Shown: in pieces, positions 15,001-30,000 of the stretch | Layout of the letters: each line of letters opens with the position of its first letter | Numbering within the stretch: position 1 is the stretch's first letter | NCBI GenBank assembly: GCA_018389105.1 | Contig: JACATO010000059.1 | Location: 62,001-126,000 of the forward strand | Direction: 5' to 3' | DNA from: Nautilus pompilius | Lineage: Eukaryota > Mollusca > Cephalopoda > Nautilida > Nautilidae | DNA length: 64,000 nt | Program-made: the position numbers and the translations under genes | Notes under the pieces: generated by a model | The model's input: the letters and a program-made list of their open reading frames with translations, nothing else | The model's database searches: none | What the model was told of the DNA's origin: nothing

Positions 15001-18000
15001 AAAACAGGGGTCTAATGAAATCTACACCAAAGATATATTCGTTAGAAGTTTGATAAATAAACCAAATTAAAATTGTTATCTGCTGATCTACATCCTCAAT
15101 AACTGTGTGTAACCAAGATGTGGATTTATCACAATGCTGACAACGAATTTTCCTTGGATGGTTATCACCTATTAAAGATACAGAAATGGCTTGGGGTGGG
15201 GGGTTATGTTGTGTTTAATATCCTTTGTTACTACTTTGAATGTACCTGAAATTTTAGTGAGGATACAAACTATAAATCACAAGTCACTCCAAGACAATCA
15301 ATCACAATTCTAGTTATGCAGATGTTGACAACTTACAAACTCGATCAATCTTATAAAAATGTAATTTAAAAACCTGTGGCATCAGTCATTACTAGAATAT
15401 TTCAAATCTGCTAAATAAATCAGTTAGGTTGTAAAAAGCATAATGAACAAAAAAAAAACAACTATTAATATATAACCTTCTCAGAAAGGGGCAAAAAATG
15501 CCAAGGAAAAGAGTAATAATAATCTAAGAGTTGTATTGAAGGCAATTGTACTTTGGGCTATTTTGAGATACTGGTGCTTGTTTTTATTCTTTATATAGAA
15601 GCATTTTTATACTGTTTTTTTGTACATAATTTCACTAACTTGAAAGTTCGGTTGATGCTTATGATTAATATGTTTTTGTGACTAATTTGAAGCTATTAAC
15701 ATTAAAATTGTTGAGTTTTTTTATACGAGTGGTTTCAATATTAACCAGGGGATGTCTATTTAAATCAGACACTAGGAAATCCTAGTGGCATCATAGAAGT
15801 ACATAAATCCAGAGTTTTAAAGTTTCCTGCTGCTCTACATAAATAATTAAAAAATTGAATTAAAAATAAACACTTATGTAAATGGAAGTTTTCTTTTGCA
15901 TCACTTAGTTTTTTGTTGTTGTTTGTTGCCGTATCAGATTACTTTTCCTACAAGTGTCTATCTCTATGCAGTTATGTTCTGTGCAAGTGTGATTTTCTAA
16001 ACAAACTTCATTTTAAAGTAAAATTTCAAATATGTATTTTAATAGTAGATTTGTATTCTAACAAAAGATCTATGCATACAAGAAGAGTGCATAAACATGC
16101 AGGACATAAAAGAAAGCAGAACAAAGTTACTTTCATCTGTAAGATATTGACAATAATTTGTGATTTTTTTAAAGTTTACCTCGTAGTAAATTCTCTCCCA
16201 ATCCAGCACTTTAAAAAGGGAGATAAAAATAAACAAATACAGACAAACCAATTAAAATCAGCTGGTAATATTAATTACTTTACAATAAAAATTAATTTTA
16301 ATTAAAGACACATTTATAATAAATGCTTTTTTAAAATTATGAGCAAACAATGAAATATTTACTAGAAATTAAACTAATGGTCTATTTTTTGTTTAGGGCC
16401 AAGTCATTGTCAGATATTACCTTGTCTGAGTTAACTCTTAACAAGTCAGCTAAATAAGACATTGGTATGTTGTAAACTTCAGGAATTCTTTGTCTGATAA
16501 AATTTTAAAGAAATTTAAATCATTTAAGAAATCCATTAGTTTTAATATAGATGTATACATAATTTATAAGTTTTCTATCCTCTCTGACTAGTGGCAACTG
16601 GTACAATGTCCTCTCCACCAGATAAGAAATGGCCACCAATCTGCTACGGTTGATTAGATGTGGGGAAATGTTTCTAGTTATAATAAACAGCCTTTAATAC
16701 CTTTATTCTTATAACACAAGAAGTGGATTAAATCATTTGAAAATTTCGTGAAAAAAGATGCTTCAGACAGACAGACAGACAGACAGACGAGAGAGGTTGT
16801 AATACGAGTCTGGAAACAGAGCCTCCTTACACATGTATTAAATAGTTTGTTTTCACACTTATTTTAATTCTATAAACATTATTCTCCTACTTTTGACATT
16901 AATCAGTTAAAGTAAATTACATAGTTTTCCTTCAAATTTTCATTACTTTGTCAATTTGATCTTTTTTTTTTGGATAAGGTAATATGAAACAGCTATGGTA
17001 AATCAATACACTGACATTTGTTCTTATACTTTGTTTCTTGAGTGAAGAGTTACCAAAAATAAAAAAAAGATAATTTAGTAATAAATCTGTTACCATGGCC
17101 TAGCAATAGATTAAAGTTCTTTTTCTAATGACTCTGACTGAAATAAAAACCAGCTTTATGACACATTTACATGACATTTACTATCTCTTTTATTTAATAT
17201 CATACATAATACCATGTAAAGATATTTTGGGTCTTTATGATGATCATAGAAGATGGAGTAAAAGGTATCATTCATTGACTATAAATTAAGAGTTATCATA
17301 CAGTTTCAGTCTTTGGAAAAAGTCTGTTAATAACCTTGCAACAATTCAACACTACAAAAACAAAATTGGGTTTTGATCATCATCATCATGTGTTTCTGAA
17401 CATTTAAGTTATCAAATCAACATGGCAGATGAATTAGTCTTGGATCTGCTTTTGAAGACAGGTGGATGTTTTACCAACTTCTACTAGTAGACTACTGAGT
17501 TTGTAGCAAGGTTTTCTAAATTACCGACAGATACAGTGGCTTTTTATGCAGTTTCTGAAAAATTAAAAATAATAGATTTTAATCTGCACCAGTGCTAAGC
17601 TTGCTAAATGTATATTGCCTTCACTAAAAAATAAAATAATAAAAATTTACATTCTATATCCATTCAGGCACTAATAGCCCTAGATGTCAGACATACTATC
17701 TACCATGGACTTGAAAAACATGCTAAAACTCATTTAATTATAAAATCAGGGTGACCAAAGTGCAGTAACTGCAACCAGTTAGCAATCTCCCACAGCTCAG
17801 CCTTAAGTACTTAATTTCATTTTCAGTATAATCCTTTAGAAAATATTAAATCAGGAAATGTAAAATTAATGTAAGTATTAAAAACAAAATGTCTATGCTC
17901 AAGATGAGAAAATTACCTTCACCCGTTCAAAAGCCATTTTTGACTCAGCAGCCATGGAGAGAGCTCGAGAGAAGTAAGTGACAAATGTCCTCCGTACTGT

Positions 18001-21000
18001 TTCAAAGACTGCAATAGCTACATACAGGTCTGCAACAAGGAAAAGTCCATCCAGCAGCACAACTCCAGCAACCATTCCAAATACGCAGAGCTTAGCTCCT
18101 ACAAAGCCCAGGTTCATAGTGAGCCCTACCAGGTAATTTCTCATGAGTATCTTCTGATCTTCAACCCTGCCAGGTGAAGATAAAACCTTCATAGACTGGG
18201 CGCATATACATACAATAAGATATCTTCTATCTCTGCACACCCAACAAAGTTTATTCAACAATAATGGAAGTGTTCGACAACAGGAGATACAGTTGTTGGT
18301 AGAGAACATTTTTTAATAGAAACTGTGATGCAACAATTAACAAAAAATGATTTTAAACAATTATACAATATCAGAGATAGTAAGCCCAAACTAGAGCATA
18401 AATAGTTAAAGAAATCATGGAGCTTCTGAATTATAAGCATATCTCCTTTTTCATAATGTCAAGCAATCTTAAAAACTCCACAAGTTTCAACAAACTTAGT
18501 AAAATAATTAAATCTAATTTAGTTACAAGGTATTGCTTTTTAAAACAATTACTAACTTGATTGTACTTGTATATGCTTATTATGCATGTTGATCCTGCTT
18601 GAATAAAAATGATTAAATAAAGAAATTAATTAAATATATATTGAAAGCATTTCTTGTTGTTTCTAACATTAAATATATTTTACTTGTAGAAGCCATCAAG
18701 TAATTAGTATTGATGGTTTTACTGTTGATGTGATCAGTTGTAGGTAAAAGAAACACTGATGTGAACAGCAAAAGTCTGTCAGAAAAACTGAGGTAGGATT
18801 AAGTATCCACCTTACAGGGTCTGAAAGAAAGGAATGTCACTAAAGTAAAGCCAATTAATAATAAGTATGTAATTATATTCATTAATAATTCAGTCAGTGG
18901 CAGGATTTAAGAGAGACACAGAAAACTGTCTGGTAAATGTTGCTGCATCTAAAAGTGAGATGACAACATGGCAAGTTCTGTTTCACCAGAATTACTTAAG
19001 AAAATGTTTCCTAAGTTCTGTGTCAACTTTCACATCATTTATTACACAGTCCTCTCTCACTCAATTCAGTGTTTGTAATAAACTCACCCTAATTTTTGTT
19101 TTGCTTATTCAATATTTATGCTACTTAATGAATTGAATATTTTAATATCTGGGATAAAAATAAGTTCAACCCTTTTCTTAAAGTGTTTTCTAAAATACTG
19201 GGTAACCATAGAGCTACTTCCTATGGTTGGTTGCTTAGAACTCTCAAACCATAGCATGCTAACAGAAGTTTGCATACATCCAGAGGGAGTCATGGAGAAT
19301 ACCTTCTCAGAGTTATGAGATTTTCCCACTGAGGTGGAGACCAATGTATGCAATAATTTGGATTTCTGATTAAGGGGTTATCTAAAAATAGTCTACAGGT
19401 GACTGCCAATCATAAGATCACTATAATCGGCTGCACATAGCTGTGTACCATTTGTTATAACACATTGGAGACTGGCACCAAATTACAAACACATGCTGTT
19501 GTTATAGTTACACATGGATATTGGAAGAAACTTAGTTTTAAAAGTTGACAGCCATTTTGGCATGACATTTCAAAGCATACCTGGTACCATTCAGTGTTAT
19601 TAAACTGCGCAAATGCATTCTCCATGACCAGCTTTTCATGTACCTACTTTCATTAAGATTTGCATCAGAATTTGAGTTCTGGGCAACCAACTGCAGGAAT
19701 TAGCTTTATGGTCTAACAGTGTGAGCCCATTCCTATTTTAGTTCAGTGGAGTTTCTTTCCTAAGCCTGTACTCATAGTTGCTAATGAAATTTTTTTTTTT
19801 AAAGAATGGCCTGCATCAGTCATATCCTATCAGTTTTGGTAAAACATAATAGTTTTGCTACTCTATTTATTCGGATAACTGCCACCTTTGGTTAGAGCCC
19901 GTCCCAGTTGTTATAATTTATTTTCTGATCTTTCAGAGAGAAACCATAGTTCTCTGCACAATATTAGGTGCAACTGCTCACATTTATTTACTGGCCAGAG
20001 ATAAGTAATTATGATGTTTCATGTATATAGTATTGGAAGTAATCATGAAGAGTCATTGCAACAGAGACATAGTATATAAACAATGCATAGTGCATTAGCA
20101 TTTGGTATGCCTGCCCTTTGGTTTATATGGAGTATGACACCTCAGGTCAATGTGTCAATGTATCAATGTGGAATGTTGCTCCAAACAAACTGCCCTCTCC
20201 CCCTGGGGGGTGGGGGTGCAAAATTCCCTCTGGTCCATAAATTATGTCAATTAATAACTGGCCATCTCTGCCCATGAAATTTCCACAGTAATTGCAAAAT
20301 TAGGGAAAAGAACATTCAAGCACTCAATACAGTTTGCTGGAGTAAGGGAGATAACTGTTACAAAATCATGTTTGTAATCCAGGGAATTTAAATGCAAATT
20401 ATAGAATCCGGGTACCTAACATTTATAATTTCATATGGTGAAGATGTTTTCCCAAATTTAACAATTGGGGTTCTGTTGCTAGTTGTGAAAGGTCCTTCAG
20501 CAAGCTGAAATTAACTATGACATACTTGAGAACTTCAGTGACTCAAGAACGACTGAGTAACTTGGCAATATTAAGTATTGAAAAATATGTACTCAATACC
20601 TTAAATGTTGATAGTTTAATTGATTCATTTGCAGCAGCAGAAGCATAAAAGGTTCATATATAATGTAACAATGAATACCAGAATGCTACTTATACAAGAT
20701 CTAGTTAAGTATATGCACAGTTTTGTAAACTAATAGAATTTATTTGTAAACATCAGTAGTATTTTATCAATCTGTTTCGTAATACATGTACACCACAAGT
20801 GACTGCATTCTGCATGGTTGAGAGATTACTCTGGCTGTGTGACTTTAAACGATACTGGATGGAATAAATATCAAAATGGTTTAGTTTAACAAATTATGTA
20901 AGTAAACCTGGTTGGCGATACCTCATTAGTTCCAGGTTTACAGTTGTGATATTGTGACTTTAAATTAGCTCTTTATAAGGCGGTGATTGTCATTAAGTGG

Positions 21001-24000
21001 GTAATGAGTCACAAACAAATAATCAAAACACATCAGAGGTGGGGGTGCCAAAAGGGTCTTTGCCCCTGGGCGCTGAGAACCCTTGACACACCTCTGGCTC
21101 CAAATATCCTATAGCAGGGGTCACCAAACTCCGGCCCGCCGACGTCAGTTCATCAGGCCCGCCGACGGTACTTGCATTTGCGTGATAAAACGGATGGAAC
21201 ACGAGATGTTGTGAAATAAAATTTTTTAAATTTTTTCATGGATAATTGACACATCATGGGCAAGAAGGCTCAGAAAAATTCCCCGGTCAAGGTGTTAATC
21301 GAGCTGGTCTCTAGGCTGTTTTCTTCACCATTTATTATGGCTACTAAGAAAAGAAAAGTGGACGCCGAGCGTCGCGTTTTCAATGAAGAATGGGGAGTAA
21401 AGTACTTCTTTGTGGAAACAAAGGACCAGAAAGCTAGTTGCGTGGTATGCAGCAGAAGTGTTGCCGTTTTGAAAGAGTACAATCTTCAGCGTCACTATGA
21501 AACAAAACATCTATCAACATATTCAAAGTTTTCTGGAAAGTTACGCTCTGAGAAATATGAGTCCATGAAACGTGGTTTAGAAACTCAAAGAAATCTCTTC
21601 ACAAGAAAGTTTGCAGAAAATGAATCTGTCACTCGTACAAGTTACAGAACAGTGCATAAGTTGGCAGAGCGAGGAAAACCGTTTACTGATGGCAACTTCA
21701 TCAAAGAGTGTATGATGGAAGCAGAAAATGGCTTGTTGAAAGAGAAGCACAGAGAAGGAAAACTTGTTGAATTTTACCGTTTCTTACCTGATGTTGAGTT
21801 TCCGAAATTGAAGAAATTTTCCGCTGGTATGGCATCATTGTTTGGAACAACTTATGTCTGTGAGCAAACATTTTCAAAAATGAAGTATGTGAAGTCAACA
21901 CGTCGAACGAGATTGACTGATGAACATTTGAAAGCAATTCTCTTGATTGGATGCAGCAATTCCAAACCAAACATTGATGATATCTTGAAAGCCAAACGTG
22001 TCAGTTTCACAAATCTCACTAACCTTTTTTGCTGCTTAGTTTGTAAGATTCGGATATGTGCACACTAGGTCTGATGTAACTATATTTTTGCTAACGTCGC
22101 CTTCTTTGATAACTTTTTAGTAAATAAATATGTTGGTTGTCTTTGTGTTTTGTGCATTGCACGCCACTCACCCATGATTAACATGGAATGCTAAACTTAG
22201 TGTTTCGTCTTTTTTCCCAGAGCTTTCGTTCTGGATCGCAAGTATTGAACAGAATGATTATGCGGCCCGCACTCGTCATTCTTTCAGTTATCCGGCCCAC
22301 TGTGAAAAATGTGGTGACCCCTGTCCTATAGGGTCATTCCACGTCAAGTGGACCAAATTCCAGACTCGAAGAATGGGATGCTCAAAGATTCTTTTATTGA
22401 CAAAAGCCGACCTGAACAGTTTGTAGTGCATGCCACAGATGTCAGTTCGTGGCTCACATGCAGAGTTACATCGTCTATAGCAAAATTTCCACTGCAATGA
22501 ATAAATAGACCAATCAACAAAATACGTGCAGCCAATTATTGGCAATCCTCCTGATAAAGACAACTTTTGATTTTAGCAACATTTTCCAAAGAACTAATCC
22601 CAAAGACTACACTGATAACAGAACCCTGACATTGGTAATCATGGTGCCACTTGTTGACAACTTTATTAAAGTTACCAGGTCTTTAATATCCACTTGTCTT
22701 GTAATTACTTGTATTTTCTTTTATTAATGGCAGCATCCTACCAGCACACAGCTTGGCACACCTGTTACTTCACTTGCTGATGTACAATTGCCACCTGCTT
22801 TATGTTTGGACACATAACCACCATTACTCACTTCCCTTTAGCCAGCTTTTATAACAAAAATTCCAAAGCTGCACATCTCCAACAGTTGGCCCTGACAGGT
22901 CCCACGGCTGTGAGACGTGGACTGGTCTGGTCTCAGATAGTAAAAACAGGATTGTAGGCACCAAGGAGATGGCAAGAAAGCAGTTGGCTCTTTAGATACT
23001 AAATCTCTGATGTAAAAACATTGGGCAACTTCTGATAGTCTGCATCAGCACCAAATCTAAGTACAGTACTGTATACTAGCGTTTGTTTGTTTACTTTACC
23101 AAATTGGGAGGGGTACTACTCTCTTCTGCCCTGCCCTGTAAATCATCATCTGCTTTAGGCTTTTCATCCAAAGTTGTTTGACGTTTACGGCGCACCTTCT
23201 TGTACAGCTCGGTGTAGGAACTGAGGGCATTGTTAACTGCTTTTACAACCTTGATGTTCCTTTCATGGTTGGGGTTATTATCAGCAAAGATTTTCAGACC
23301 TTCCTCTATTAGTGCAAACCCTTTAGCCATATCCTTTGTCATCAACTGAAGTGGGGTGGGTGGAGATTCTATATACTCTTCTTGTCCTGCAGCTCACTCT
23401 TGTTCCAACATCTTCATTAGTCAAATCTTCTCTATGGGACTCTAGCAACTCAACCACATCATTTTCTATGACTTCTTCAAAGCCTACATTATTTGCAAGT
23501 GTCACAATGTCTTGTTGAACTTGTTGTAGACTTTCAGCTTGTGAAAACCTTTAAATTCATTGACACACTCTGGCCATATGTTTTTCCATGAACCATTCAT
23601 AGCTGAGGTTTACACTTCATCCCATGACTCAGCTATATTATCCACAGCATCCAAGATGTTGAACATTTTCCATAAGTCCCTAATTGTAGGTTTATCCTCC
23701 ACATCAACTGCTTTTATGAGCTGATTAAAGGTTCTTCTTAGATAGTATGCCTTCAAGTTAGCTATCACACCTTGATCCATTGGCTGGAGCAAGGAAGTTG
23801 TGTTCTTAGGGATGTACTCCACTCTCACATTATCAGAAAGATCATTTAACTTTACTGGGTGGCTTGGTGCATTGTCTAAGAGAAGCAATACTTTATTAGA
23901 TGTACGCCTGGCACTATATCTTTCTATAGCAGGGCAAAAATAGTTAGTGAACCAGTCTTGGAAAAGGGTCATAGTCATCCAAGCCTTCTTATTGGAATGC

Positions 24001-27000
24001 CAAATCACAGGTAGATTACACTTGGTATAGCCATTGAGAGCTCTTGAATTTTCAGAGTAATACACAAGGGCTTTAATTTCATGTCATCTGAAGCATTTCC
24101 TCCCACAAGAAGTGTTAGACGATCTTTGGATGCTTTAAAGCCTGGTGCTGATTTTTCTTCAATGGAAATAAAAGTTCTAGCAGGCATGCGCTTCCAGAAA
24201 AGCCCAGTTTCATCAACAGTATACACTTGTTCTGGTGTGTAGCCTCCTTCATCAATAATTTTCTTCAACTCATCAGAATATTTAAGAGCAGAATCTGTAT
24301 CAGCACTGGCAGCCTCACCTGTCATTTTTAAGTTGTGTAAATTAAGACGTCTTTTAAACCTTTCAAACCAGCCTTTACTGGCCAGAAAAGGTTTTGCCTC
24401 AGAAGATGCACCTTCCTCTTCCTGCAAATCAGTTTACAGAGTTATGGTTTTCTGTTGAATGGCCATAGTATTTAGTTGCACATTGCATTTAGTCTGATCT
24501 TCAATCCAGACACTCAGGAGTTTCCATATTAAGCATCACATCACTTCTATGAAAATACAAGTTTCAAGCAGTTAATGGCGTAACTGATAGAGCACTTGAT
24601 CTAGTTTTGTCCTTATCATCACAGATTGTTCCCACTGTTGAAGTAGCAAGACCTAATGTTTTTGCAATCTGGATGAGTTTTTCTCCAGCATCAAACCTTC
24701 TTAAAACATCAAGTTTAATATCCAATGTAATGCCTTTGCGGCTTCTTGTGGCACTAGTGCGATCACTTCCGCTTGATGGCCTCTTTCCAGTCATCTTGAA
24801 TAAGGGTGATGCACAGTACTGCACACGGAAACTCGCCAATGCAACTAACAGTATTTAACGACAAGTTAACGTGAAAACACCAGTATTTAACGAGTAGTTA
24901 GCCTGCATTATGGTGTATTCAATCCAACTGCTGGGGCGAGATACATGCGCGCACAATGGCTGTAAACAATGGAGTGCAGGCCTTTGCGTAGAGAAAACAC
25001 TGCCGTGCGAGTGGAGGACAAACGTGATTCGGTTCGATCACTCAGGGAAAGATATTTTGTTTCCTTTTGCAGCGATAACGAAGGCATGAGTTTCTCAATG
25101 TGTACTAAGATCGCAACACAATTTAGGAACGGCAACCCCGACTTAATCGGGACTGACAATAGGAGAAGAAAAGATCAAAGTGTAGTATCTGTCCTTATCA
25201 GATAAAGAAGAAAGAAAATCAGAACGCAAAAGAACTGACGACAGCCGTTCGAACTCAAAACATAACTCCAAAGTTTTCCGTCGCCGCACATGTCTCGTAG
25301 CCCTAAAGTAGATTTCGCTTCGTTTACTTTAATTATAAACTTCCTGCACCGCTTCTCTCTGACTCGAGTTTGTTTCTTTGTTGGTTTTATCTGGGTGTTG
25401 TTCTTACATTGTTCTCGAGTACTCGGCATATGTCGGTGAAATCAGAGAGCGATTCAGTAAAATTCGATAAACCGCACAAGAGGCCCGGAAGTGACTCCGC
25501 GTGATGAACACCAAGAAATCCACACCAAACAAATTATAGTTTTTAACAAAAAAAATTGTTAAAAGTTACCCCGATTTCTGTAAGGCCGAATTTAGGGGCT
25601 GTATCGCGGAATATCATGCTGATAATGTGTTACACATATTAAAATTTGAATGATTAATCATAATAATTCCAAATTCCTTTGTGGAATCTAAATTTAGTGT
25701 AGGATAAAAATCAGTTTAAAAATTTGTAGTTTTTGAACATGAAATGAAAACAAAACCTTTGGGATTTACTCATTGTTCTGTACGTCCTGCTATATTATAC
25801 TATTCTTCAACCATCTATTATGTCTGAAAATGTGTTTTATATTAAACTTAATTTATGCAATTAATCAGAAAATGCTTTTAGTTCATAAAAAACATCACTA
25901 TTTAGCTTACTTTTAGCAAGTAAACAAATACTTTCCATAAAGTTATTGGGATCTGAGGGTAAAAACACAGCACCTTTACTGAAATATGGCTGCCTCATAC
26001 TCTGTAATCTAAACTGTCTTAGCCTAGATTTTTAAAAGTTTAGGAAAAGATTAATTTGTCTACCTGAAATCAGCGGCAATATTTTTTCTTCTGCTGTGAT
26101 AAATAGCTAAACTATATATTTAAATTACAGAAATTTTTAATATCTTCTTCAGTAACAATATTTTTTTAACTGGTTTTATTTATTTAAAAGTTGCCATAAA
26201 TCAAGAGCAGTATCAATTTTATACTGTGGTATCAACTATTAGGAATTACCTCTATGGTAGATAATCCAATTAAATATTTGTTACATTCTAAATGTTGCAG
26301 ACTAATCCTAGAAACTTGCTGATCTGTTGGTAACAAAAATACAAAACAAAGAGGCAAATACAGCTGATTATTTTTCTATCGGTATTAAATTTTGGAGTGT
26401 TAAAGATATGCTGCTGGATCTCGAGGGGTAGGTACTAGAGCAAACAAAAGGTTAGCTGCTCGTTTGTATTTATAATTCCGCAAAATAATTTACTATTTAA
26501 AAATCTTGCTCATTTTCTTTTTTTTTTTGTCAAACTTATTCAAATTTTTTTTTTAAGGATCTGTTCTCATATAAGACAACATTTAACATACAATATAAGA
26601 AATAATTAAAAAATTATGAATACAGCAGAGAAATTGGCTACAACCCTTTTGTAAAAATGGAATGCTTCATACACAGCCATGTGTTGATATAAATGCACTG
26701 ACTGATATCCTTTTATAGTCCTGATGACAGCCATTGTAGTGTGGTGAATACTATGGTTCTTGGGAAGGAAATATCACATGACAAACATATAGAAATCAAC
26801 GTCTTAGTTAGTGAAGGCTACTGAGGTGAAACGGAAAGTGCTACCTCGAAATAACATTCCAGTTGTATACGGTTTTCATGCTCCCATAAAAGTTATCAAA
26901 GTATCATGCTGTACATAATACAAAGGTCTCACATACAAAATATTCCATCTATTTTCTGTAATAATGCATATCTTGCATGTTTTCATAATTATTTCCAATA

Positions 27001-30000
27001 CTGCACATATTAAAATATCAATATTGCTTAACAGTATAAGCAAAGCTACCTACATCATCATCTTATGATATAAGCAAAACATCCTACAGAATCTTTTGAG
27101 GTGGAATAATACAATTCATCAAACTCTGAATGATAGCTTTCATTATAACCAGATGATTTATCTATAACTGCCCCATATTCTGATTCTCAACATTTTTCTG
27201 AAAAATTTTAATTCATCAAAGTCATCTCCACTAACCTATCATTCAAAATGTGTGTTGGAAATTTTTTTTTAGATGAAGGAAAGAGGATTATAACATTTGA
27301 ATTACTTCTGATGGTTTGTCTAGAAGATATGTGGTAGTTTTTGGAAATATAAAAGTTATAAATGTTATTTTGGTTACATCTACTATAAAATGATTTGATT
27401 TTTGTAATGCAAAGTCATCAGAAATAATTTTTTTTACATTCTAAATCAATTTCTTTTCGGACCAAAATGATATTTTCAAAGTATTCTGCACCTGTTATTT
27501 CACAAAACATTCTGTCAGTCTATACCTTCACACTAATGCAATTTCATTCTTCAGAATGGTTTTGTTTCGATGCCCTTCCACCCACCACGAGGCATAAGAC
27601 AAGGGTGCCCCCTAAGCGCCATGTTGTACGTAATCGCAGCGGAACCATTGGCAGCTGCAATCCACAAGAACCAACGAATAACAGGTCTACACGGAACAAA
27701 AATGTCCAGTATGCAGATGACACCGGGCTCCTGCTAAAGGATGCAGCTAGCCTGAAGGAAACATTCAAGACCCTTGAGGTCTACCAAAAGGCCTCAGGGG
27801 CGAAGATCAACCTAAGAAAAAACAAAGCTGCATGGCTTGGGGCCGCCCGAGCCCTTTACAGGATTTCGACATTGGATGGGTGTAGGACAAAATTAAAACC
27901 CTCGGTATCCTCTTCCCTACTAACAACCGTATTAACACACAAAACGAAAACTGGACATCCACTATTGACAAAATAAACTCCCAACTAACAGGCTGGTCAT
28001 CCCCTAACCTCTCCCTTTCACCAATCAATCAATACCTACATCACCCCCAAAATTTACTATAAATCAAAAATAATAGGGCTGCCAGGATGGGCGCCTTCCT
28101 CCACTGATTCCGATATCGATCGGCTTCTTTGGCAGGGACACAAACACCTGGCTAACAAACAAATAACTAGACTCCCTCGAAGCCAAGGAGGTTCAAACTT
28201 ATTAGTTTAGAGAGCAAAACAGGTGCTCAACCAATTAAAAGATAACAGACATCATAAGGTCAGTAGATGATAGACCAAGATGGCAAAACTTGTTCATCGA
28301 CCGCTTAGCTAAGGCATTTAATATTCCAAACGGTCTGCTTGCTTTAACTAACAAATTAAAATTATACAGAGCCAAAAGAAAACTATTAACTGACTATCAC
28401 GTAGCAGCACTAACCAACTGGATCAAGTCTAATATTAATATAAGTACAACAAAGTAAGCTTAGGGACTCATAGTTGATCTAGACAAACTATCCCAACGTG
28501 ACAGCTACTTCTTCCTCGCATCACGTCCTATCTTGGAACAGGACTACAGGGGGAAGTGGGAAGCCACTTTAAATTCAGGTGCACTACCGTGGAATAGAAT
28601 CTGGAACAGCTTCATAAATCACCTCATGGATGGATACTCCTCTGGCATTCACTGGAAGATCCTAGGAAATGTACTCCACACGAGGGAAAATAAACATAAA
28701 TGGAAACTTATTAAATCGCCAAAATGCCTCGACTGTACCAAGGATGAGACGGTAATCCACTGTATATTTCCATGTCCCATGAACATAGAACTGTGGTGCG
28801 TAGTCCAAGACTAGATCTTCAAAATTAAAAGTCCCCAGTACAAACTTATTTCATACTGGCGCATCTTTGGATTCCCTTCAAAAAGTAAAAGGGACTGCCT
28901 TTTGAACTTCCTGGTATTCACCACACAGCGGACAGCTTGGGGTAGTTGTAAGGCTTTAGAGAGCGGTCAGCTCACCTCAACTAAAAAACTATTTCAAAAA
29001 TATGTAACGTTTTGGTTACACAAAATTATGCAGTCACCAATTCCAGCATTACTGACAGAGCGACATATTCATCCACCTGGCTGATCATCAACGTCCTCGG
29101 ACACATCAACCTTAACAACAGACTACAGCTACACATCAGATAACTCAACAACTGGCCACCTCAACTAATCATCTCCAAACTTTCAACTTCAACCACTCTA
29201 CCGTCAATCAACAACCTGTCAACATCAACTGCTATTTCGATCATCACTCTAGGCCAACCCCTTGAGTCGACCACACTCAACCCTACAACCTGATTTTCTC
29301 TTTTTTTACCTTTAATTTGCAGCCAGAAGATTTTAATCCTTACTTATTTTCATACCACTCTCCCCCCCTTAATTACTCCTTTCTCCTTCCATTATTCCTT
29401 CCATCAAAAAGACTCTTTTTATTCATAACTTATCCCCCCACAACATTTATACCCTCCAAAAAATGGACTAACCAGGTTTTTGCTTTCATTTTTTTGGAGT
29501 GAGGAAAAGCAACAACATCTGCTTACAACCGAGGGATCCAATAAGAAAGGAAACGAAATAAAGTCAACAATGATTCCACCTCCAAGCAGTAAAACCCAGA
29601 CAAAACATGTCTCCATCCATTTTTTCCACCAAAACAAAAATCAGCCCCATCCCCTCCTTTTCTCCAGTTGGATTTCAATAAAGAATAAAAAGAGCCCACA
29701 CAACCCTAATAGACCGTTAAGGACACACAGAGAGAGGAAACCCTGCCCCGAGAGTTCAGCCTGGAAAAATCATACCTCTCCTGCCGTATTCACGAAGGAG
29801 TTTGGGTAGCCCGCTGCTCTCTTAACGATAGGCACATGAATACAAACACAGGTCAAAGACCTCACTTATAAACAGCTGTGGCAGCCGAATGTGGAACCAA
29901 CCCAGCTCCCAACACACAAATGCAACCTTACACACACACCCTCAAACAATTGCACCAAGCCTGCTCTGATTTTGTTGCCCTACAAGTCTCCTAACCTGGA

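Noticed and set aside
16421-16493. 73-bp open segment with AG and GT borders, phase-compatible with exon 7 and exon 9
   Set aside because: Its peptide shows no ABC membrane-helix character; short GT/AG-bounded frames are common by chance.
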